Source: RGIG4079 sp045646905 (GTDB lineage Bacteria; Bacteroidota; Bacteroidia; Bacteroidales; Muribaculaceae). Taken from it: DNA of 16,071 nt. A program made the position numbers and the translations under genes. Numbering within the stretch: the first letter of the stretch is position 1; each line of letters starts with the position of its first letter. The stretch covers positions 1 through 16,071 of the forward strand of contig JAZRLP010000008.1 of assembly GCA_045646905.1 (NCBI GenBank), given 5' to 3'. The notes beneath the pieces are model-generated. The model ran no database searches. It was given only the letters and a program-made list of their open reading frames with translations, and had not been told where the DNA came from. Positions 8,096 through 15,550 of the stretch are shown here, piece by piece.

Positions 8096-8127
8096 ATAGC
8101 CCCGCCATTTGGCGAGGCTATTTTTTA
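8096..8127 (+). terminator. Rho-independent terminator of pyrH-frr
   Basis: ATAGCC (8096-8101) pairs with GGCTAT (8116-8121). After one C/A mismatch, CGCC (8103-8106) pairs with GGCG (8111-8114) around an ATTT loop. A run of six T follows (8121-8126). It begins 49 bases after the frr stop. It is also only 13 bases past the end of the convergent gene at 8134-9333, and the other side has a weaker T-rich flank (ATATATTTTG on the minus strand), so it may act in both directions. Confidence 0.9.
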
Positions 8128-8133
8128 TGTCAA

Positions 8134-9333
8134 TTATGATAGCCAAAAATCAACCCAAAGGTCTTTGATATCAATAGGTTCCTCGTCAATATTTATAAAT
8201 GTGTATGATGGTTGAGGTTTTAAAAAATATCCGTGAGTGAAGATATGGTTGTCGGTAATTGAGGAGTCAAACTCGGTTTGGAATGTTGACTCAAATTGAG
8301 ATTTGATTGCGGTGAATTTATCAGAACAAGGGAACGGATCGGCTTTATATGCATCCTTGAGTGAAAGCATCAAATCGAGAAAAAGACCATATTTTTGCGC
8401 CACGAGTCCTGGATTTTTAATGTGAATAACAATGGCTTTTTCTTTGCGCAAAATTTCGGCTTCGTGTGAAAATGTGAGTTCGAGAATGTGACTTGCAAAT
8501 TGAGTGAATTTTAGATTTTCTTGTTCTAAATATTCATATCGAATGGGGTCGGTTGCTAAATTTTCAAAGATATAGGAGCATTTTAGATTTTCGTCTAATA
8601 AACCGTCTGGGTCGCTATTATATCCTATTACGAAATGTTGGTTATAAAGATTAGGCTCGGAGTAGGAGAGGGAAATGAACGAATAGTTATGGCTCGCTCT
8701 TAATGAAATATTATTTGGCCCAACATCTTTCCATCGTCCCATAAATGCTTCGTGGCGAAGATGTGGCAATGAAATGGTGAGGTGTGAAGCCTCTTTGCGA
8801 TAGAGCCATAAATGCTCCCTCTCATAAAACCAAGATATCGGCTTTAGATTAGTTTCGATTAGGTTGGTTAAATATAGGAAATTGCTAACGAGGTTGGCAT
8901 AGGTTGACCTGATGGTTATGGTATTATTATAGCTGGGGAAGATATAGGCAATAATGTTTTCTTTCCACAATTCATTAAGAATGAAATCAGAGAAAAGATA
9001 GTCGCAATCGTGAGGAAGGTCTATTTCATTAAAATGGCCTTTAAAGCGATATTCTATATCTATGTTGGTGCAATCAAAGTTGGGTTCATCGGTGTAGTCG
9101 TGAGCGGCAATGCGAAATAAATGAGAGTGCCTATCTGAATCTATAAAACGAACTTTTATTTCGTAGGTTTTGTAGAAATATTGAATGTCGATGTGTTTTA
9201 GTTGAAAATTAGGCGAATTTTTCTCCTTGAATATCTGTTTAATTTTGTTAGAAACAAGAGTTAATAATTGATGCTTTGATTGGTTTGGTTTCGAAGTATC
9301 AATAAAATTGGAAAAGGTGTTATTGTCTTGCAT
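8134..9333 (-). CDS. Unrecognised 399-residue cytosolic protein
   Basis: I do not recognise this protein. It has no signal peptide, no membrane helix and no familiar catalytic motif. The sequence alternates short hydrophobic strands with charged and aromatic residues, for example IDIQYFYKTYEIKVRF (48-63), ISWFYEREHLWLYR (165-178) and YIFENLATD near residue 255, suggesting a soluble alpha/beta protein. The long open frame with ordinary residue usage argues for a real gene. It has its own space: 146 bases separate it from the RT gene upstream, including a TAACTTTA box (9365-9372, minus strand) resembling a -7 element about 30 bases before the ATG, and a large palindrome further up. It converges on frr across the shared terminator. 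It may belong to the core side or to the edge of the defence island; the sequence does not decide. Confidence 0.7.
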   Translation of the reverse strand: MQDNNTFSNFIDTSKPNQSKHQLLTLVSNKIKQIFKEKNSPNFQLKHIDIQYFYKTYEIKVRFIDSDRHSHLFRIAAHDYTDEPNFDCTNIDIEYRFKGHFNEIDLPHDCDYLFSDFILNELWKENIIAYIFPSYNNTITIRSTYANLVSNFLYLTNLIETNLKPISWFYEREHLWLYRKEASHLTISLPHLRHEAFMGRWKDVGPNNISLRASHNYSFISLSYSEPNLYNQHFVIGYNSDPDGLLDENLKCSYIFENLATDPIRYEYLEQENLKFTQFASHILELTFSHEAEILRKEKAIVIHIKNPGLVAQKYGLFLDLMLSLKDAYKADPFPCSDKFTAIKSQFESTFQTEFDSSITDNHIFTHGYFLKPQPSYTFINIDEEPIDIKDLWVDFWLS

Positions 9334-9398
9334 AGCGTGATAAATTGTATGTTTTTTCGTGATGTAAAGTTATAATTACTAAAATGGTTCATAATCGT

Positions 9399-9452
9399 AA
9401 CCTATCATAAAATATAGAAAAAGTGTGGTTTTTGCATATTATATGATAGGTT
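9399..9452. repeat. 54-base imperfect palindrome with a 21-bp stem
   Basis: AACCTATCATA (9399-9409) is a perfect inverse of TATGATAGGTT (9442-9452). Inside, after an A/A mismatch, AATAT (9411-9415) pairs with ATATT (9436-9440); after a two-base mismatch, AAAAA (9418-9422) pairs with TTTTT (9429-9433), leaving the loop GTGTGG. It starts 27 bases after the RT-nitrilase stop (reading minus). No T-run follows on the minus strand, so it is not a canonical terminator, although it could end or stabilise the 3' end of the RT transcript. A recombination boundary or a structured RNA element are other options. Confidence 0.75.
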
Positions 9453-9479
9453 GAGTAAGTGTGTTCTTAATAATAAATA

Positions 9480-12323
9480 TTATTTAGGTTCTCGTTGTGA
9501 CACAAAATCGTGGTCATATCCAGGAGGTGTATTCTTAAACTCCTCCTTATTTTGAAACAATGTAGACTGTTGTTGAAAATCACGTAATGATTTTATATCA
9601 ACGGTAAATGTAATTATAGTATCATTGTCACCGCCTTTGATTTTTACAGGAGTCATTTCAACAGAGCGCTTTGGCATAGATAGTCTTGAATCACCATAAT
9701 CGGATGTGTTTGCTTGAATAAAATAGCAATGCAAGTCTCTACAAGTCGATTCAACAATATTGCTATAATAATATGTATCCTTATTATATTCTATAGCAAA
9801 CATAATGTCTATTTTTGATCTAAAAAGGGAACGATGGAGGACATCCGCTAATTCATAACAATTAAATACAGTAAATTGTACCCCCTGCCAATTAATCAAG
9901 TAATAAATAGAAGTAGATAATATTGGGACCTGTTCTTTGTATTTTAATATTTCTCTACTCTCATCAGGTGAATAATGATTCTTAAGTCTTGGGAGTATGA
10001 AGACCTCTTTATTCCCTCTGTATATATATGGTAGAAAAACTACTGAAAAATTATAGCATTTATTATTTGATACAATATGCTCAATACCAGCAATTATCAA
10101 TTGTTGCTTCCTCCTTGAATGTTCGGCGTAAGTTATTAATAGTTCTTTAGGCAAACTAACCTCTGGAAGAATCAGACAGTCAACCTTTTCTTCTGTTGAC
10201 AAATTTATCAAATGAAAATGCCTTTCTCTTTTTACGGAATTAAGGATAGGTGTACCTTTAATAGCTGATATTATATCGTTATTGTCGATTTTGATATTAG
10301 ATAGTGCAATCTTTATTTGTTGTCTAGCATTCTCATATTTGTTATCCTTACAAATGAACTTTGGGATATCAACTTGTCGTTTTTTATCATTATTTTTCAA
10401 TTCAATGTATTTACATTGGGATAAATTTATATCACTACATAAATCATAGGTTGTAAGTTTATCTATTAATTTCTTGGAATCAAAAGAAGAACGATCATCA
10501 GAAAAGTTTTTTATATAATTTAAAAGATTAATTAAACATATTTCGTGAGTATGTATTTTACGTGGATTAATATGCGGGGCTACTGGATTAATTGTTAAGT
10601 TGATATTATCGTTAGTCAATAGCTTATCATATATATTGGAAGAAATAATATTTTTTATTTTAGAATCTGTATAGATTACAATTGGGAATGGAGTGTAATG
10701 TTGCCTAATTAGATAAGTTGACCTAAGTTTGCGAGGCATATCTATGCGTTCGACAGCATCTATCATATCATAATTTAGTGCCATTGCCATATATTTGCAA
10801 TATGTACAATGCATCTGCAATGAGATTCTTATTAATTCGGTATTAGTTTCATTATCCTTAATTTTAATTAATTCTATCTGCTTATGAATAGAGCTTTCAA
10901 ATTTTCGAATAGATTCTGTGTCATTTGTTACAACAAAATAAGTAAAGACCTTTTCCCAGAGAGAATACATATCTATTAATCTATTTCCTATAAAGTACTT
11001 AAATAGATCTTCTTTTAGATTTATGTTAGCATTGTTTCTGCAAATTATTTCTTTTTTAATTTGCTTGGTCAGGAATACAGAAACTCCATATTTACTATTT
11101 TTAATTCCCGATATTTCTCTAAACTTATTGATAGTATCATCGTAAATTACATCAAATCCTTTGCTATTTAAGGTCTCATTTTCATCATCCTCTGGCAAAA
11201 ACCAGAATGCACTACTATTTTCATCTAATCTCTTTTGGAAATTATCTAGTATTGCCAAAGAATGATTAGGGGCAAAATAGAATAGTTTTAATTTTTTACA
11301 ATTTATATAGAGATTGCTATGCGAATGTAATTGATAGCTTTTATTCTTTTTATTATTATTCTTAACAATGAGTGGAGAATCTTTGTCATAGAGGAATTTT
11401 TTATCAAACCAATCCTCGCGATTATCTGGCTTAACATTTCCCAACACCATGAAGATATCATCTACATACCGGCCATAATATATGGGGTTAAACCGTTCTT
11501 TAACCTCTTTATCAAAATCAGACAAATACCAATTTGCAATTATTCCTGCAGATAACAAACCTATTGGAAGTTGAGGACATTTACTTTTTATCCCATTAAT
11601 CTCGTCTAATACATTTTGATATCTAACATAGATACGTTCAAGTATGGCTGTTAGGAATAAACTCGAATTCTTGTTCTGCAAAATTTCTTGAATTTTAGAG
11701 AAATCAATCTGTGAAGTTGGATAAAATCTCTGAATATCAAGGCAAACTAATAACACATCGTTTTTATGTTGAGTTTGTTCACGTGCTATTTTTATTCCAT
11801 TATCACGCCATTTCTGATATTTGTCGAAATATCTTTCAAAAAGATAATGACCATGCTTAATTCCATACGAATCATTATTAGTTTCAAAAACTAATGAATT
11901 GCCATAACAATCATTTTTAATTTGACTATCAATTAGCAAAAATCCCTCTTTCATCATCCATAGAACATCTATTAAATAAATTTCAATAGGTGCATCTATA
12001 TAAAAATTGTAATCTTCCTCAGTCAAATCAATGTCATCAAACAAACCGCACACGTCGTTACGAACGATGTTTGTATTGTCAAGTTTTTTAGATGGCACTT
12101 TCTTTGGTAAAATATATGCACTAATATTTGAGAGGTATTTATCTATATTATCGTTAATAATATCCCTTAGGAGTTCTTCGAATAACAACTCTATATTTTT
12201 GTTATATTCAAAGTTCGCAAGTTTTATTCTTAGTCTTAAGTTAAAACTATCATTGTAAACATGAGTTTTAAGCTTCCTATAGGCCTCTTTTATCTCTTCC
12301 AAGGTTATTAGTTTATCCTTCAT
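9480..12323 (-). CDS. Reverse transcriptase-nitrilase fusion (UG/Abi class 1, DRT type 1-like defence protein)
   Basis: A 947-residue cytosolic protein. An RT palm is visible at about 150-380: LDIQRFYPT (195-203) with the motif A Asp196, PIGLLSAGIIANWYL (253-267) as motif B, and YVDD (286-289) as catalytic motif C. A helical, unrecognised linker (about 400-660) leads to a C-terminal carbon-nitrogen hydrolase (nitrilase) domain (about 665-920). Its triad is intact: Glu721 in LPEVSLP, Lys781 in LPRLKNHYSPDE, and Cys822 in FNCYELAD. RT-nitrilase fusions are known in the UG/Abi group of defence RTs (DRT type 1 and relatives), which protect against phage; the nitrilase substrate there is not known to me. 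It lacks the group II intron maturase and endonuclease domains and no retron msr/msd was seen. The ATG lies in an ATGA overlap with the upstream ATPase gene. The gene is strikingly AT-rich compared with pyrH-frr, consistent with horizontal transfer. Exact UG subgroup not assignable by eye. Confidence 0.88.
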   Translation of the reverse strand: MKDKLITLEEIKEAYRKLKTHVYNDSFNLRLRIKLANFEYNKNIELLFEELLRDIINDNIDKYLSNISAYILPKKVPSKKLDNTNIVRNDVCGLFDDIDLTEEDYNFYIDAPIEIYLIDVLWMMKEGFLLIDSQIKNDCYGNSLVFETNNDSYGIKHGHYLFERYFDKYQKWRDNGIKIAREQTQHKNDVLLVCLDIQRFYPTSQIDFSKIQEILQNKNSSLFLTAILERIYVRYQNVLDEINGIKSKCPQLPIGLLSAGIIANWYLSDFDKEVKERFNPIYYGRYVDDIFMVLGNVKPDNREDWFDKKFLYDKDSPLIVKNNNKKNKSYQLHSHSNLYINCKKLKLFYFAPNHSLAILDNFQKRLDENSSAFWFLPEDDENETLNSKGFDVIYDDTINKFREISGIKNSKYGVSVFLTKQIKKEIICRNNANINLKEDLFKYFIGNRLIDMYSLWEKVFTYFVVTNDTESIRKFESSIHKQIELIKIKDNETNTELIRISLQMHCTYCKYMAMALNYDMIDAVERIDMPRKLRSTYLIRQHYTPFPIVIYTDSKIKNIISSNIYDKLLTNDNINLTINPVAPHINPRKIHTHEICLINLLNYIKNFSDDRSSFDSKKLIDKLTTYDLCSDINLSQCKYIELKNNDKKRQVDIPKFICKDNKYENARQQIKIALSNIKIDNNDIISAIKGTPILNSVKRERHFHLINLSTEEKVDCLILPEVSLPKELLITYAEHSRRKQQLIIAGIEHIVSNNKCYNFSVVFLPYIYRGNKEVFILPRLKNHYSPDESREILKYKEQVPILSTSIYYLINWQGVQFTVFNCYELADVLHRSLFRSKIDIMFAIEYNKDTYYYSNIVESTCRDLHCYFIQANTSDYGDSRLSMPKRSVEMTPVKIKGGDNDTIITFTVDIKSLRDFQQQSTLFQNKEEFKNTPPGYDHDFVSQREPK

Positions 12324-13726
12324 AGTCCATCTTGCTTTATTGCCTTAACGTTATATATATTATGTTCTTGAGAATCTAATAAATTAAATCCTTTATCCGT
12401 CAATTGATACTTCTGATTCCTGCTGTTAGGTTTTTCTGGCATAGTCTGCTCCAATATACCAGCCTCCAGAAGTGGATGAATATATTTTCTCCTAAATTTT
12501 GTTCTATCAGTAAGCCCCATAAAAGCCAACATCTCACCAAAAGAACGTGCTTCAGTACAGAATACAATCAGTTTGTCAAGGTTTTCAATATTAGGTACTG
12601 ACTGGGTGCCGACTGGGTGCCGACTGGGTGCCGACTGGGTGCCATCTTGCACACTTATAGGCAAAATTATGCGAATAAAGTTGTCTGTAAACTTAAAGCA
12701 ATCTTCACCGTATGCTCGCAAAATACGCGGAATACCAGAACCTAACGACTCTACCAATTCCACATCGCGATAGATACGCATCAGTTCCTTATTGCGTGGA
12801 ATGGATATACCATTGAAGAACTCTTCTCTTGTGAGAGATTCGGGCAAGCGACCAGCAGATGTAATTTCAAGTCTATCGGGGAATATCTCAAACTTGGGTG
12901 GTACCTCAAACGAATAGTCATTATGTACTATGGCATTGATGACAGCTTCACGCAAAGCAACCTTATTCCACAATGGAGTTTCAATACGCTCCATTGGAGT
13001 TATGGTCGCAGCCACTTTGTTCTCGATATCCAACTTTGACAATACACTCTTGGTTGCCTTTATGAGAGAGCAATATCCATACTCGTTGTTCTCCACCAAA
13101 TCGCAACGGTCAAGGCTGGAATATTTCGCAACCTTGATTGAATTGCTATTCTCATCAGCTAACAGATATGCCACATAGTTGTACTTCCCATCATCTGTAA
13201 GCAATTCCAATGTTCGCTTGAAATTATCATTAAGTCTCTTGCCTCGCTCATCATAATAGATACGCAATTGCTCAAAACTCAAATCCTGACGATTGGACAC
13301 AATGCGCCCGATAGAGTTGCGGGTACGCATAGCAAACAAACGGTCAATCTGCTCTTGTGGCATCGGCTCTGCCGATGTCCCAACACGCATATATGCACCT
13401 CCCGGAGTCATTCCATACTTCGTTTTGAAATATGGTTTCTCTATACCACTTGCCACTGTAACTTTGATAATGCTTCGCCCATCCTGTTGCTCCTCAGCAA
13501 TATCGAATAGGCCCATAGCGGAAGGCGAAATATTATGCTTGATACGGTCTTTCAACCTCAACATACAATCATCTACATCACTGACGCCCACAGTTGAGCC
13601 ATCTTTATCAATGCCGATATAGATGTATCCGCCCTCCTTGTAGTTAAGGAACGCTACAACCTCCTTTTCTATATCAAGTTCCGAGGTCAATTCTCTTTTA
13701 TATTCTATGCGGTTGGTTTCGGTCAT
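12320..13726 (-). CDS. AlbA_2 (Schlafen-type) / GHKL ATPase / winged-helix protein
   Basis: A 468-residue protein of the family often labelled ATP-binding or RecG-like. The N-terminal AlbA_2 domain (about 5-115) shows IEYKRELT, the helix EVVAFLNYKEGG and the strand YIYIGIDKDG, then GAYMRVG (110-116); such domains bind nucleic acid or act as nucleases in some relatives. A GHKL/HATPase_c_4 domain (about 250-355) shows the N box REAVINAIVHND (259-270), G1 DRLEITSAG (284-292) and G2 ESLGSGIPRI (326-335). A linker made of a repeat (362-376) joins a C-terminal winged helix (about 381-450). Such proteins usually act as regulators or in defence and mobile-element contexts; no specific target is visible. 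It overlaps the RT-nitrilase start by ATGA and follows the 4-TM gene by 28 bases. Its composition is less AT-rich than its neighbours. The 11-bp repeat makes it a candidate phase-variable gene. Confidence 0.85.
   Translation of the reverse strand: MTETNRIEYKRELTSELDIEKEVVAFLNYKEGGYIYIGIDKDGSTVGVSDVDDCMLRLKDRIKHNISPSAMGLFDIAEEQQDGRSIIKVTVASGIEKPYFKTKYGMTPGGAYMRVGTSAEPMPQEQIDRLFAMRTRNSIGRIVSNRQDLSFEQLRIYYDERGKRLNDNFKRTLELLTDDGKYNYVAYLLADENSNSIKVAKYSSLDRCDLVENNEYGYCSLIKATKSVLSKLDIENKVAATITPMERIETPLWNKVALREAVINAIVHNDYSFEVPPKFEIFPDRLEITSAGRLPESLTREEFFNGISIPRNKELMRIYRDVELVESLGSGIPRILRAYGEDCFKFTDNFIRIILPISVQDGTQSAPSRHPVGTQSVPNIENLDKLIVFCTEARSFGEMLAFMGLTDRTKFRRKYIHPLLEAGILEQTMPEKPNSRNQKYQLTDKGFNLLDSQEHNIYNVKAIKQDGL
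12600..12643. repeat. Four perfect tandem copies of an 11-bp unit, in-coding, out of frame
   Basis: The unit GACTGGGTGCC occurs four times without a mismatch (12600-12610, 12611-12621, 12622-12632, 12633-12643). On the coding (minus) strand it is GGCACCCAGTC, encoding GTQSAPSRHPVGTQS; three DNA units make one 11-residue protein period. Working out the frames: three units give an early TAA within three codons after the repeat; two or five units give a TGA about ten codons after it. Only changes of three units keep the full protein. The GC-rich repeat stands out in its AT-rich surroundings. Confidence 0.95.
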
Positions 13727-13754
13727 AATTACTAATTTATGAATAAAGCTTAAC

Positions 13755-14438
13755 TTACTTTTTTATTCTTACAGACATGAAGTTTACCATACTACTTATA
13801 ATTCCAATCGTATTATAAAAGACCTCTATCATAAAATAACAAATTAAAAATCGAACTACAATCACCGATAATAATTTTAAGAATATCAAAAAGGATTGTA
13901 AAGTAATTGGAGCCGTAGTATAATTAGCAAGATCTACACTAAAAAAACTTGAATACATAACATTTACACAAATCAATGCCAAAGCCCATATCCCAACAAT
14001 TACGCTCTTTCCTACCAAAACATTGAACTTTTGCACGTAATATAAAGATTGTTTCTGCCAAAGTTTATCCTGAGCATTCTGAAAGTCGATTTTATCAATA
14101 GAAATCTCGATATTTCGGTTCAGCTCATTTTCGTTCACATATAACTTATAATCTCCCAAATTATTATTTGTGCGAATATAAAACTTATCTAAAGCAAAAA
14201 CCAATGAAGTGAGAAACAAACCTATAAAAATAGAAAGAATAGAGGCCCCCAACTGGAGAAAGTCATTACTAAATCCTTCAGAAAGCGTGCATAATACAAA
14301 AAAAGTTATTGGGTAGGCAAGCAAATATTTTCCATTTCTTTGTACAAAAGTCTTTTTCCCATTATTTATATCCAAAGTCTCACTTTTTCGAGCCTCAGAA
14401 AAGACATAATGAATAAATGAATTCTTAATCTTACACAT
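13755..14438 (-). CDS. Four-TM membrane protein, probable effector of a two-gene defence pair
   Basis: A 227-residue protein with two hydrophobic pairs: helices at about 37-54 and 61-83, a charged cytosolic-looking segment (about 87-137) with LNRNIEISIDKIDF and NAQDKLWQKQ, then helices at about 141-163 and 181-213. A basic tail (SVRIKK) ends it. No enzyme motif is visible. It starts with ATG inside the last codons of the 339-residue gene (8-base overlap), so the two are made together. The layout of a cytosolic protein followed by a 4-TM protein recalls lambda RexA/RexB, where RexB is a 4-TM ion channel; SLATT- or S-4TM-type pore-forming effectors are another possibility. No sequence match to any of these is claimed. 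Very AT-rich. Confidence 0.75.
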   Translation of the reverse strand: MCKIKNSFIHYVFSEARKSETLDINNGKKTFVQRNGKYLLAYPITFFVLCTLSEGFSNDFLQLGASILSIFIGLFLTSLVFALDKFYIRTNNNLGDYKLYVNENELNRNIEISIDKIDFQNAQDKLWQKQSLYYVQKFNVLVGKSVIVGIWALALICVNVMYSSFFSVDLANYTTAPITLQSFLIFLKLLSVIVVRFLICYFMIEVFYNTIGIISSMVNFMSVRIKK

Positions 14439-15450
14439 ATAAATCAGGCCTTATTTCTGGTAATACTTCATCGTGAAATAGATTCTGACATAGAGTGCCC
14501 AACTCAGTAAAATCAGGTGTATCGTCATCATTGTAATTTTTAATACGTCCTTCAAGGTATACAACGGGAATTATATTTAGGTTTTCATCATCAAAGTCAA
14601 AACTCCTATTCGATTTCGAAAAGGGGCTATTTAATATCATTTTTTTAGAACCAAAATTGGTAAGTTTATCTGTTTTTTGCTGTCGACGTGTAAACCCTAA
14701 TTGTTTCAGTAGACTATTTATACGAGGTTTTTCACTCAACGTCACTTCTCCTTGCTTAGGAGTTATCTCTATTTTTACATCATAGAGTTGGCTAAATGAA
14801 CGTACTCCTTCATCTGTAAATACATCGTCTAAATATGTATTACTAAACTCAATAGACTTTATTATTGCTTGATTCTCAAATTCTCGTTGGAATGATTTGG
14901 GACAAAACATAGATAAAGCAGCTCCCTTATATCTAGTTCCCTTAAATAATCTTGTGATATAAGTTTTGAATATATCCGTTATAGTTTCCTCTTTACTATT
15001 AGAGTGTATAATAAAACATCCTTCGCTATAATCTAACGGTAAGTATAAAAGAAAATAGTAATAACGAAGAATCGTTTTGTTCTTTCCAAATGCGCTCGCT
15101 TCTTCTGTCTCAGCAGAAGAATCACTCATCATACCATTGCGGCCAAATCGTCCTCCATTGATAACTCCATAGATAAGATTATTGTCTATGTCAATTTGTG
15201 GTTTCTTATCCAAATGTATATTTGCCGATGTCTTTATCAGCTTAAGTTGTTTTTTTAACTTACTACTCTTTGCTGTATCAGTAACAAGTCTATTCATAAA
15301 ATGCTCATACAATTTGTTCATTATTTGAGCATCCGAACTTGGACGTCTTTGATACAATTCCTCGATAGCATAATCACGGAAAGTTTTAGAAGTTTCATCT
15401 TTCGCAATCAGTCTAAATTTATAAAATTCCAATTTAGGTCTCAGTGCCAT
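14431..15450 (-). CDS. Unrecognised 339-residue cytosolic protein, partner of the 4-TM protein
   Basis: I cannot assign a family with confidence. There is no signal peptide or membrane segment. The N-terminus begins with a short strand (KLEFYKFRL, 6-14) as in several phage-defence sensor proteins. A basic helical stretch follows (48-75), then a strand-rich part with NLIYGVINGGRFGRNG (91-106), an acidic insert (109-118), YYYFLLYLPLD (130-140), and a helix-rich middle. The C-terminal part has NIIPVVYLEGRIKNY (292-306), an acidic stretch NDDDTPDF and a final helix. The order of elements and the coupling to a 4-TM gene resemble lambda RexA/RexB, where RexA is an internal sensor; this is analogy from layout, not detected homology. 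The gene lies 100 bases downstream of the TIR gene and overlaps the 4-TM gene by 8 bases. AT-rich like its partner. Confidence 0.75.
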   Translation of the reverse strand: MALRPKLEFYKFRLIAKDETSKTFRDYAIEELYQRRPSSDAQIMNKLYEHFMNRLVTDTAKSSKLKKQLKLIKTSANIHLDKKPQIDIDNNLIYGVINGGRFGRNGMMSDSSAETEEASAFGKNKTILRYYYFLLYLPLDYSEGCFIIHSNSKEETITDIFKTYITRLFKGTRYKGAALSMFCPKSFQREFENQAIIKSIEFSNTYLDDVFTDEGVRSFSQLYDVKIEITPKQGEVTLSEKPRINSLLKQLGFTRRQQKTDKLTNFGSKKMILNSPFSKSNRSFDFDDENLNIIPVVYLEGRIKNYNDDDTPDFTELGTLCQNLFHDEVLPEIRPDLYV

Positions 15451-15550
15451 TTTTTTATCTTTTTAATGTATTCTTTGCTAAAGTCTTATTTTTTACTCTT
15501 AACACAATTGCAATCTCTAAAATAATTCAGTTTTTTGCAATATATGTACC

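Noticed and set aside
7624..8146. Minus-strand open frames of 102 and 166 residues across frr
   Set aside because: They are antisense to a full-length, well-conserved ribosome recycling factor and one runs through its terminator.
9480..12323. Group II intron or retron interpretation of the reverse transcriptase
   Set aside because: No maturase/endonuclease domain, no intron domain V/VI-like RNA and no msr/msd-like inverted repeats upstream; the C-terminal nitrilase domain points to defence RTs instead.
12600..12643. CRISPR array
   Set aside because: The units are 11 bp, directly abutting with no spacers, and lie inside a coding gene.
12573..12773. 66-residue plus-strand frame containing repeated WVPTGCRLGAD units
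   Set aside because: It is just the reverse reading of the 11-bp repeat within the ATPase gene.
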